Positions 23,011-31,200 of a stretch of 31,994 bases of DNA are shown in pieces (position 1 is the stretch's first letter; every line of letters starts with the position of its first letter). Below the pieces are notes generated by a model. That model saw only the letters and a list, made by a program, of their open reading frames with translations, was not told where the DNA came from and did not search any database. The stretch comes from a virus, in IMG/VR virus record IMGVR_UViG_3300017952_000058, positions 1 to 31,994 of that record; one strand, given 5' to 3'. Both the position numbers and the translations under genes were made by a program.

Positions 23011-23372
23011 CAAAATAAACCTTCCGCAGCAATAAAAAATAAATCTTCTTCATTTTGTTCAGTAGATGCTTCAGAAATGCTTCCATTTTCTGTCAAACAT
23101 TCTAAACTTGTTGGCACAAGTGGAAAAACTTCCCAAGTACTGCCTTCTTTAAGTTCATTATGGTAGAATTTTCCGTCCTTTGGGTTGATATACCTGACAA
23201 TAAATTCTCCGCTATTGACAAACCATGTTTTCTTAACATCTTTATGGTATATAAAGTCCGTTTTATTGTGCTTGTTGTCAAATATTAAAAACTTTGCACA
23301 ATATTTTTCATTAGATGCCCAAGTAACCTCAGTACCCCAGATAAATTTCTTAATTTTATCATTTTTTGACAT
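23010..23372 (-). CDS. Cupin-like protein
   Basis: This is a 120-aa protein with an N-terminal W-G-T-E-V-T-W-A-S-N-E-K-Y-C-A-K-F-L-I-F that resembles the opening of sugar-phosphate-isomerase-type cupins, then F-I-Y-H43-K-D-V-K-K-T-W-F-V-N-S-G-E-F in the place of cupin motif 1. The usual H-x-H ... E set is reduced to one clear His, so metal binding is doubtful. The acidic tail (E-Q-N-E-E-D-L-F-F-I-A-A-E) is often seen in such cupins. It stands between the Nudix hydrolase and the helical orphan, with a 1-base overlap to the latter. It may bind a sugar or nucleotide-sugar; this is inference. Confidence 0.6.
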   Translation of the reverse strand: MSKNDKIKKFIWGTEVTWASNEKYCAKFLIFDNKHNKTDFIYHKDVKKTWFVNSGEFIVRYINPKDGKFYHNELKEGSTWEVFPLVPTSLECLTENGSISEASTEQNEEDLFFIAAEGLF

Positions 23373-23373
23373 A

Positions 23374-23805
23374 TTAATTCACCAAATCAATAACTTTGAA
23401 CACAGTTTCCAATTTTGTAATGTTTGTTTTGTTTTGTAAAGTATTTTTTAGTCCTTGATGCAACGGCTTCGGCCAGGATTTGAAGGATACCCATGCATAA
23501 CCATCATGTTCATTGTTAAGTTGAGGAATAAACTCTTCAGCAACTACACACAAGTATGTGTGGAACAAGAATTTAGAGTCATTTGATACAAAGGTTTCTA
23601 GTGGTATAGTTTTTTTGATAGAAATTTCTCCAATTTCTTCAAAAATTTCTCTTTGTAGTCCTTCCCATGGAGTTTCGGTGTGCTCATTGGTGCCGCCAAC
23701 CAGCCCCCAAAGGTTACTTTGCCTACCCTGTGTTCGATGCAAGAACAAAAATCTTTTTGTTTTTAATGAATATATTAGTGCGCCACTACAAACTATACTG
23801 TCCAT
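23374..23805 (-). CDS. Nudix hydrolase
   Basis: This is a 143-aa Nudix-fold protein. The Nudix box runs from G38 to E60: G-x5-E44-x7-R52-E53-I-F-E56-E57-I-G59, matching G-x5-E-x7-R-E-U-x-E-E-x-G except that the final hydrophobic residue is E60. Members cleave nucleoside diphosphates linked to another moiety; T4 itself has a Nudix gene, but this is not shown to be its orthologue. I place the start at ATG 23805 (M-D-S-I-V-C-S-G-A-L-I-Y), 13 bases after the gp15 stop, because the longer in-frame ATG at 23862 would overlap gp15 by 44 bases. Co-transcription with gp15 means it would be late, unusual for a nucleotide-metabolism enzyme. Confidence 0.82.
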   Translation of the reverse strand: MDSIVCSGALIYSLKTKRFLFLHRTQGRQSNLWGLVGGTNEHTETPWEGLQREIFEEIGEISIKKTIPLETFVSNDSKFLFHTYLCVVAEEFIPQLNNEHDGYAWVSFKSWPKPLHQGLKNTLQNKTNITKLETVFKVIDLVN

Positions 23806-23818
23806 ATAGTTAATTATC

Positions 23819-25264
23819 TTAGTATTGCAAACGCCATGACCCGTTTGGATATTCACCTTCAAATGCTAGTAACCATTCACCGGTATCCCACTTATACTGA
23901 ACGCCTGTATTAAGATTTGTTTGGTATATTGTGTCTGTTGAGCTACTTGCATCGAATACAATACTCCATTTAGTACCATCCCATTCAACAATATCGTTTT
24001 CACTAGCAACAAAATCAGTGCCGTCCGCATTTTTCCAGGCGTCTGCACCATCTTCGTTATCAACATCGCCAATTGGAGCTAGTATAAGTATCCTTGGGTT
24101 GCCAGTAAGTCCTAAATCTTGAGGATTTGACTTTTGAGGATCTATGATATAATCAATTTTACTTCTGTCACCTAACGAAGATGTAATAACAGAGTCGGAA
24201 GGTAACGAATCTTCATCCCAATTAACAATAGCAAACGCTGGGTCGTTCTCATTAATTGCTAGTGTTCCTGAAATTTCATTATCTAAATCATTTCTTGCTA
24301 ATCGTACCTGTGTAACACCAGATTCGAATTCATAAGGTAACGCTTTCAAATAACTGATCCAGTCTTCACCGCCAACAATTCCTTTTTTAACAAGTTGAAT
24401 GGTGTTATTCATTACCAATAGATTAGGTTGGTTGTGACTCATACCCATAACAATATCAACACCTGATCGCACAAGTTCTTGTTTTTCTTGAATATTTTTA
24501 ATTTCACCGGTAGGAACAACAGCCAGCTTCGGTCTAATTAATGCTTCTGCATTTCCGGAACTTTGTCCTAAGCCATCTCCCAGATCAACTGATCCTTGCT
24601 CGTTGAAAATACTAGTTACAATGTCCGTAACAACACCTAAACGTTTTACTTTGGCTGGTGGGGAAATATAAATTGGTGTAGTAAATCCTAAAGTAGCAAC
24701 ATCTATCTCAGTTTCTGTTCCTACTGGTATGCTTCTACTACTGAAAGTTAAGTTTTCTAAATTAACTACACTTAAACTAGTCCAATCGATATAGTTGTCT
24801 GTGGTTTGTATTTCTAAACTAGGATTAAACAACATCAAAATTTGTTCCATGATTTGTAATTTCATGTCTGTGTTAGTTGTCCAGATATCTACATTCACGC
24901 TAAGTGTGTATGGTGTGGGCATTAATCTTTCAACAGTGTAGTTTTTGCCTTCCTTTTTTAGATATTCTTTTCCTTCACTATCGTATGCACGTTCTCTAAT
25001 ATTTACTTTACTTACATAACTGGAATCTCCAGTCCTGTCTCTGTCCATTTCTATGCCTGTGACATAAACAGCCATGCGAGGGGCACTAGGAATTTTGTTT
25101 TCGCTGTTATCTCTTAGTATAGAACCTACTTGTCTAGTTATATCTCCGTACATAACAGGCACTTGCACCAGCTGACCCTTGCCATCCTTATAACTAAAAT
25201 TACTCATCATACGCACTATCTGCGTAATATACCTTCTAATTTGTCCGTCATAAAAATGTTGCAT
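23819..25264 (-). CDS. 15: Tail completion / sheath stabiliser protein, T4 gp15-like
   Basis: This is a 481-aa homologue of T4 gp15 (272 aa), which caps the tail tube and sheath and docks to the neck. The N-terminus (H-F-Y-D-G-Q-I-R-R-Y-I-T-Q-I, then V-P-V-M-Y-G-D) and the segment P-T-P-Y-T-L-S-V-N-V-D-I-W-T-T-N-T-D ... Q-I-M-E-Q-I-L-M-L-F-N-P match the gp15 core. The C-terminal ~200 residues are an extension ending G-S-W-R-L-Q-Y, seen in marine T4-like gp15 from memory. It overlaps gp14 by 1 base (TAATG). It is read on the minus strand, opposite to gp13, gp18 and gp19. Confidence 0.85.
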   Translation of the reverse strand: MQHFYDGQIRRYITQIVRMMSNFSYKDGKGQLVQVPVMYGDITRQVGSILRDNSENKIPSAPRMAVYVTGIEMDRDRTGDSSYVSKVNIRERAYDSEGKEYLKKEGKNYTVERLMPTPYTLSVNVDIWTTNTDMKLQIMEQILMLFNPSLEIQTTDNYIDWTSLSVVNLENLTFSSRSIPVGTETEIDVATLGFTTPIYISPPAKVKRLGVVTDIVTSIFNEQGSVDLGDGLGQSSGNAEALIRPKLAVVPTGEIKNIQEKQELVRSGVDIVMGMSHNQPNLLVMNNTIQLVKKGIVGGEDWISYLKALPYEFESGVTQVRLARNDLDNEISGTLAINENDPAFAIVNWDEDSLPSDSVITSSLGDRSKIDYIIDPQKSNPQDLGLTGNPRILILAPIGDVDNEDGADAWKNADGTDFVASENDIVEWDGTKWSIVFDASSSTDTIYQTNLNTGVQYKWDTGEWLLAFEGEYPNGSWRLQY

Positions 25265-26424
25265 TAGTTATCCGCCTTAGGTCTAAGTGCTTGAGACAAA
25301 CTTTGTCGTTCTTGAACTGTTTCACCACCAATTTCGTCAGTGTTGGTGTTATTAACAAATGTTCCTTTTTGTGTAAGTCTGTTGTCGGTATTTGTCATTG
25401 TCATGCGCACGTTCTCTTCTAGTTTAACCCAACGTGATCCGTCATATCTAAACAGTCTATTTGGAAAAAAGTCAGTTCTTAAAAAATAATCATCCACTGT
25501 TGCTCCTGAAGGAAATTGAATTCCGTGTCCGAACGCTTCTCCATTAGGCGGAATACCATCACCTAACAAGTATCCTGAATAACCTTCTCTATCCGGAGGT
25601 GACATTATTCTGTCAGCAGTTAAATCAGCACCACTTGCATCGAGTACTGTTTGGTCTGCTCTGTTAAGTTGTGTGTCACCGTTATCGTCAATGTTTAATG
25701 TAAAGAAATGACTGGTATCGTACCCCGATTTTGCAGCATCTGCTTCTGCTTGATTCAAGATTGCATTATTAATTTGCATTTCCTGTTCATAGGTTGAAAG
25801 CAAATCTCTAAGTGTTTGTGTTTCGCCTTCTTCTGCAGGAAGGTCTAGTATCTCTTTAAACTCTTGACTATCAACAATTTGTTTAAGTTTTAATCTGTAC
25901 AAATGAGGATACCACGTTTGTGTAAAACCCTCTGCTGCACGATTAATGTCTTCGACTACATAGAAGCGTTTCAATGCAAGAGAAAAATCATTTAATGCAT
26001 ATTCATCTTTTAGATGCGGCAATTCTATTACATCACCTGGCATAATCTTTCTGCCTAATGTCTTAACGCTGCTTCTAATATGCACAGTGAGCATAATAGT
26101 ATCATCATTAGCTAAGAACAACCCAAACTGACTTAGATTAAAATCTAAATCTTGGACATTGTAAATTCCTCGTATAGTATAAACATCCGGATCGTATTTA
26201 CGATCTCTGTTCTCCATAAACAGCAGGTCTTGTATGTTAGTTTCTTTGACAGCATCATATTGCGGCTTATCCGCAGTTGCCGATGCGTCATCTGGATTTT
26301 CGGGACCTAGATACTTATGGACATGTAAGTCTGTACCGCCGACTGAAAACATTTCTAGTATCTGTCGATCTAGGAATTCGTAGTCGTTGCCCTTTTCTGG
26401 TTTGTATAAAGATAGTCTTGGCAT
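25264..26424 (-). CDS. 14: Neck protein, T4 gp14-like
   Basis: This is a 386-aa homologue of T4 gp14 (256 aa), a neck component joining head and tail. Supporting segments are L-Y-K-P-E-K-G-N-D-Y-E-F-L-D-R (near the N-terminus), G-G-T-D-L-H-V-H-K-Y-L-G-P, L-S-Q-F-G-L-F-L-A-N-D-D-T, I-M-P-G-D-V-I-E-L-P, and F-T-Q-T-W-Y-P-H-L-Y-R-L-K. The C-terminus is an extended variable region. I start at M-P-R-L-S-L-Y-K (ATG 26424). In-frame ATGs at 26430 and 26466 exist, but none has an SD, and the last abuts the gp13 start. A late-type box on this strand ends 5 bases upstream of 26424, so the mRNA may be leaderless. It overlaps gp15 by one base. Confidence 0.85.
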   Translation of the reverse strand: MPRLSLYKPEKGNDYEFLDRQILEMFSVGGTDLHVHKYLGPENPDDASATADKPQYDAVKETNIQDLLFMENRDRKYDPDVYTIRGIYNVQDLDFNLSQFGLFLANDDTIMLTVHIRSSVKTLGRKIMPGDVIELPHLKDEYALNDFSLALKRFYVVEDINRAAEGFTQTWYPHLYRLKLKQIVDSQEFKEILDLPAEEGETQTLRDLLSTYEQEMQINNAILNQAEADAAKSGYDTSHFFTLNIDDNGDTQLNRADQTVLDASGADLTADRIMSPPDREGYSGYLLGDGIPPNGEAFGHGIQFPSGATVDDYFLRTDFFPNRLFRYDGSRWVKLEENVRMTMTNTDNRLTQKGTFVNNTNTDEIGGETVQERQSLSQALRPKADN

Positions 26425-26429
26425 ACACA

Positions 26430-26450
26430 TATTTATCGATACGATAAATA
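26430..26450. promoter_or_regulatory. Divergent back-to-back late promoter (symmetric TATTTATCG/CGATAAATA)
   Basis: TATTTATCG (26430-26438) and CGATAAATA (26442-26450) are perfect inverted copies separated by ATA. Each strand therefore carries GATAAATA, the late-box form, pointing at gp13 (+) and at gp14 (-). The + box ends 16 bases before the gp13 ATG, with GGAG between. The - box ends only 5 bases before the gp14 ATG at 26424. Confidence 0.65.
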
Positions 26451-26466
26451 CTATGGAGAACTTCAT

Positions 26467-27225
26467 ATGGCAAATTTAGCAACAAAGAAACAAGAAGTAT
26501 ATGATTATGTAAATGCTATGCTCGGCGGCGGAATGATCGACGTTGAATTAGATCCTATTCATTATGAAACTGGACTTAATAAAGCATTGACTAAGTTTAG
26601 GCAGCGTTCAGACAACTCAGTTGAAGAATCATATATTTTCTTGCCTACAGTCATTGATCAAAACGAATATACACTTCCTGCAGAAATTGTTGAAGTTCGT
26701 AAGTTATTCCGCAGAAGTATAGGATCACGTACCGGCGGCGGCGACGGCGGCACATTGTTTGAACCATTTAACATGGCTTATACAAATACATACTTGTTAA
26801 GCTCATCTAATATGGGTGGCCTTGCAACTTACGAGCTATTTGCTGGATATCAAGAATTAGTAGGGCGTATGTTTGGTTCATTTATAGAATTTAAATGGAA
26901 CACACAAACTAAAAAATTAACACTACTACAACGTCCTAGAGCAGAAGAAGATCTATTACTTTATTGTTATAACTATCGCCCAGACGAATCATTATTAGAT
27001 GATTACCTAGCAAAGCAATGGATTAAAGATTATACACTTGCTAGTTGTAAGTTTATGCTAGGTGAAGCAAGAAGTAAGTTTGCTACTATTGCTGGCCCAC
27101 AAGGCGGATCAACACTAAACGGTGATGCACTTAAAGCAGAAGCAACTGCTGAAATGGAAAAACTTGAAAAAGAAGTTCAAGAAGCAGTAGCAGGCGGTGC
27201 AGGCTACGGTTTCTTAATAGGGTAA
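26467..27225 (+). CDS. 13: Neck protein, T4 gp13-like
   Basis: This is a 252-aa homologue of the T4 neck protein gp13 (309 aa), which binds the portal/neck and completes head-tail joining. It has the N-terminal V-Y-D-Y-V-N-A-M-L-G-G-G-M-I-D-V-E-L (gp13 proteins show I-I-N-V-E-L-T here), L-N-K-A-L-T-K-F-R-Q-R, and a conserved L-P-A-E-I-V-E-V-R-K-L-F-R. The middle is rich in Gly (R-T-G-G-G-D-G-G-T), and the C-terminus has D-Y-T-L-A-S-C-K-F-M-L-G-E-A-R. GGAG precedes the ATG. It diverges from gp14 through the symmetric late element and sits ahead of the kinase gene with a sigma-70-type promoter between. Confidence 0.87.
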   Translation: MANLATKKQEVYDYVNAMLGGGMIDVELDPIHYETGLNKALTKFRQRSDNSVEESYIFLPTVIDQNEYTLPAEIVEVRKLFRRSIGSRTGGGDGGTLFEPFNMAYTNTYLLSSSNMGGLATYELFAGYQELVGRMFGSFIEFKWNTQTKKLTLLQRPRAEEDLLLYCYNYRPDESLLDDYLAKQWIKDYTLASCKFMLGEARSKFATIAGPQGGSTLNGDALKAEATAEMEKLEKEVQEAVAGGAGYGFLIG

Positions 27226-27232
27226 AAAATAC

Positions 27233-27261
27233 TTGACATCTTACTAATTTTTCCGTATAAT
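27233..27261 (+). promoter_or_regulatory. Perfect sigma-70-type promoter
   Basis: TTGACA (27233-27238) and TATAAT (27256-27261) are exact consensus hexamers with 17 bases between. They lie 28 bases upstream of the kinase-like ATG at 27290, which has CGGAG before it. Between two late structural genes this should give the kinase separate, early expression. Confidence 0.85.
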
Positions 27262-27289
27262 ATAAAATATATTGTGCGGAGATTAATTT

Positions 27290-27874
27290 ATGCTACCTAA
27301 ATTATTAGTAGTAGGTCATGGTCGTCATGGCAAAGATACTGTTTGCGAATTATTAGAAAAATACGGATACACATTTCAATCAAGTTCTAAGTTCTGTTCA
27401 GAGCTTTTTATATTCAACGATCTAAAAGACAAGTACGGTTACGCAGACGAAGAAGAGTGTTATGCAGATCGTCACAACCATCGCACTGAATGGTACAATA
27501 TGATCCACGACTACTGTAAAGATGATTTAGCAAGACTAGGCAGAAATTTGTTTGAACAAAACAATATCTATTGCGGACTACGTAACAAGCGTGAATTCTT
27601 CGCAATGCAAAACGAAGAAATCTTTGACTATGCAATTTGGGTAGATCGTTGCGATCATTTGCCTACTGAAGATCCTAGTTCAATGAGCATTGAACAATGG
27701 ATGTGCGATTACACTATTGACAACAATGGTGATTTAGCTAGACTAGAAAGAAATGTTGATACACTTATTCGTACTATCTTTAGAAATCAGGGACTAGGTC
27801 ACCTTGCTTCCAGCGCACCCCGTCCTTTTGAAGAAGACGCTGACAGTTGGCGCATATCGTCTTCAGGTTGTTAG
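27290..27874 (+). CDS. P-loop (deoxy)nucleoside monophosphate kinase-like protein
   Basis: This is a 194-aa P-loop kinase. Walker A is G9-H-G-R-H-G14-K15-D16-T17 (G-x4-G-K-D-T, as in T4 gp1 dNMP kinase). Further family-like blocks are Y-C-G-L-R-N-K-R-E-F (about 94-103), Y-A-I-W-V-D-R (114-120), and D-Y-T-I-D-N-N-G-D-L-A-R-L near 140-152, the typical I-D-N-x-G-x-L region. The reaction would be phosphorylation of dNMPs from ATP to feed DNA synthesis; the exact nucleotide is not shown. It has a sigma-70-type promoter, fitting early expression. Its last ~32 residues are read from the DNA that also encodes, on the other strand, the C-terminus of the HNH endonuclease, so that tail may be an acquired extension. 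Confidence 0.7.
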   Translation: MLPKLLVVGHGRHGKDTVCELLEKYGYTFQSSSKFCSELFIFNDLKDKYGYADEEECYADRHNHRTEWYNMIHDYCKDDLARLGRNLFEQNNIYCGLRNKREFFAMQNEEIFDYAIWVDRCDHLPTEDPSSMSIEQWMCDYTIDNNGDLARLERNVDTLIRTIFRNQGLGHLASSAPRPFEEDADSWRISSSGC

Positions 27875-28115
27875 GACGACAATTATTTAAATCTCCGTCT
27901 ATATGGAACACATTAAACTGTTCTGAATGTTTTGATTTAAATCCGCATTTTTCACAGGTATCTCCCTTAGTATAACCTTTTTGCTTCCATTTGGGTATTC
28001 CGTGATGAATGCCGTTGCGCAAGCAGGTTTCACAGAGCTTGCGATAGTAAGTTCTGTTTCCTTTTTTGTAATTTATAGCAGCAGGACGCTGGCCGCACTT
28101 GCATAATGGTCGCAT
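27780..28115 (-). CDS. HNH endonuclease, zinc-finger type
   Basis: This is a 111-aa HNH nuclease. It has Cys pairs at C5/C7, C28/C31, C54/C57 and C88/C91 that could bind zinc. The core is H-I-D-G-D (H71-D75), with N82-N83-L-K and the C-terminal T-I-C-A-N-C-Q, giving the H ... N-N-L pattern. The C-terminus V-R-W-K-Q-G-D-L-V-P-D-F resembles other phage HNH proteins. Free-standing genes of this type are often homing endonucleases. It is tail-to-tail with the kinase gene, overlapping 95 bases, and divergent from gp18. GGTGAGG lies about 10 bases before its ATG. No intron or split gene is evident around it. Confidence 0.85.
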   Translation of the reverse strand: MRPLCKCGQRPAAINYKKGNRTYYRKLCETCLRNGIHHGIPKWKQKGYTKGDTCEKCGFKSKHSEQFNVFHIDGDLNNCRPNNLKTICANCQRLLQKDGVRWKQGDLVPDF

Positions 28116-28229
28116 ACTGTATTTACCTCACCTTTTCGGTCCCTTTTCTATAGGTGTTTAACATGATTTTTTATTAGATAATGGTAAATACATACAGCAA
28201 ATAAAATTAATTCCTACAGGAGAAACAAA

Positions 28230-31200
28230 ATGGCATTAGTATCACCAGGTGTTGAGGTTAAGGTAATTGACGAGAGTTTTTACACTCCCGCTGAACCCGG
28301 CACTACCCCAATGATTTTTGTTGCCAGTGCGCAAGATAAGGCAAATGCAAGCGGCACAGGCACAGCACAAGGAACACTGGCAGCAAATGCTGGTAAGCCT
28401 TACTTGCTAACATCTCAAAGAGATCTAGCAGATACATTTGGAGATCCAGTTTTCCAAGTTGATAATAACAATAACCCAATACACGCTGGAGAGCTTAATG
28501 AGTACGGCTTACAGGCAGCTTATTCATTCTTAGGTGTTTCCAACAGGGCATGGGTTGTAAGAGCAGACATTGATTTGAACGAGATTCAACCAAGTTCAAC
28601 TGCACCAGCAGCTAACCCAGAAGCTGGTACTTATTGGTTTGATACTTCGGTTACTGCATTTGGTATTCAACAATGGAACAGTGCGCCAGTTACAACAGCA
28701 GGCGGTCAGTCATTTACCGCACAAACACCAATCGTAATTACAAACGTTTCTCAAGTAACAGGAAGCATTACATCACGAGGAGCACCAAAATCTTCTGTAG
28801 GTACAGTAGGTGATTATGCTATTGTTGCAATTACAACTACAAACAGACTTTGGTACAAGTCAGAAGGTAATGCACCTGCATTATCAACTGGTGAGTGGGT
28901 AGAAGTAGGAAGTGCAGATTGGATTCAAAGCTGGCCTACTATCCAAGGCAGCAATGCAAACCCAACATTCTCAGTAGCGTCTGCAACAATTACACTAAAT
29001 GGTACGGATGTAACAGTTACATCAAGCGATCAAGTAGCAGATGTTGCTTCAACAATTAATGGATTATTAATCCCAGGACTAAGTGCTGCCGCAGTAGATG
29101 GTCGCTTAGAAGTTTATAGTGATGGTACAAGTTCAGGTGCTGACGACTCGTCATTAGGCGGTCCTATTGTAGTAGGCGGCGATGCCGATACATTGGATCT
29201 ATTAGGAATTAATGTAGGTTCATATTATCCTCCAGCACTAGCAATTAGCAAACACACTGTTGTTCCAGAATGGAAAACAAATGACACATATCAACGTCCA
29301 TCGGGCAGTGTTTGGATTAAAACAACTGAACCTAACCAAGGCGCACGTTGGAGAGTTAAAGTTTGGAACGATGCTACATTACTATGGGATACTGTAGAAG
29401 CACCTTTATATCCAAACAACGAAAACGCACTGTACGAATTAGATAGAACAGGTGGCGGCGCAAATCTTGCAGTTGGTGACTTGTATGTTATGACAAACGT
29501 AGCAGCAGACAGTCAAAAGCTAGGAACATTTAAAATTTTCCGCAGACAGAATGTAGGATCAACAACTATTACAAGTTCTAAAATACTTACAGGAACTATA
29601 ACTTCTGGTAGTAATAGAACATTTACTATTGCAAGCACAGATAACGGAAGTAGCTCATTTAGCTCTGCTACAACTGTTACTGTACCTAGCTTGACAGGTT
29701 CTAGCACTGATGCAGAAGCGATTGCAGCAGCAATCACAGATGCTAACATTACTAATGTTACAGCAGACGTTGATACTTCAAACAGAGTTGTTATTTCACA
29801 CGCACTAGGTGGAGATATTAGATTTGTTGATACAGACGGTGTATTAACTGAAATGGGTTACGCTGCATTTGTTAGTTCAACAAGCGGCACACCAAATCTA
29901 TATTATGTACCTGGTACAGATGGCAGCACATCACCACTAGAATTACAAGCAAGTAACTGGAAAGTTCTTACTTACACTGCAAGTGATGATCCTGTAACTG
30001 CACTAACAGCACAAGGTGCTAAATGGTATAATTCAATTGTCGATGAAGTTGATCTAATGATCCACGATGGTAGCAACTGGGTTGGTTACTTAACTTCAAC
30101 ATCACCTTATTACAATGCAGACGAAGCAGAACAAACAGATCCAAATGGACCTATTGTTTCTGCAAGCACTCCTGTATTACAGAGTGACGGCACTGCACTT
30201 AAAAATGGTGACTTGTGGATTGACACTTCAGACATTGAAAACTATCCACAAATTTACAAGTTTAATGCAAACAAGCTAAACACACCAATTGCAAATCGTT
30301 GGGAACTGCTAGACAAAGCAGACCAAACTACAGAAAATGGTGTGTTATTTGCAGATGCACGTTGGGCAACAGCCGGTAGTGAAAGCGATGCAGCAGACAT
30401 TGATGTACTACTAGAAAGCAGATACTTAGATCCAGATGCTCCAGATCCAGCACTATATCCAAAAGGTATGTTGTTATGGAACCTACGTAGAAGTGGATTT
30501 AACGTAAAACGTTTTGAGCGTAACTACATTGATGTTAATGGCGACAACGAACGTAACGGTGACGAAGCAATGGAAAACTACTATCCACACCGCTGGGTTA
30601 CAGAATCAGGTAACCAGAACGACGGTTCAGGTAGCTTCGGACGTAAAGCACAGCGTAAAGTTGTTGTACAAGCTCTACAAGCAGTTGTTAATAACAATGA
30701 TGATATTAGAGATGATGAAGCAAGACTGTTTAACCTAATGGCTTGCCCAGGGTATCCAGAACTGATTGGTGAAATGATTAGTCTAAACTATGACAGAGGA
30801 CTAAGTGCATTTATTGTTGGCGATTCTCCAGCAAGACTAACACCAGATGCTACTTCATTAAATGAATGGGCAACTAACGTTAATTTGGCAGTAGAAGACA
30901 ATGACGAAGGACTTGTTTCTAGAGATGAGTACATGGGTATATTTTATCCATGGGGCTTCACAAGTGACAACTTTGGTAACAATGTTGTAATTCCTCCAAG
31001 TCACATGATGCTTAGAACTATTGCACTAAGTGACCAAGTTTCTTACCCATGGTTTGCACCAGCAGGTACAAGACGTGGCGGAATCACTAACGCAAGCTCA
31101 ACAGGTTATATTGATGCAGAAGGCGAATTTGTACCAGTTGCACTTAACGAAGGACAGCGCGATACACTGTACGCACAAAATGTTAATCCAATTACATTCA

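Noticed and set aside
28120-28190. GGTAAATA-like boxes on both strands between the HNH gene and gp18
   Set aside because: Each has a mismatch (GG instead of GA/TA), the minus one is only 4 bases from the HNH start, and the plus one is about 40 bases from gp18; too weak to call.
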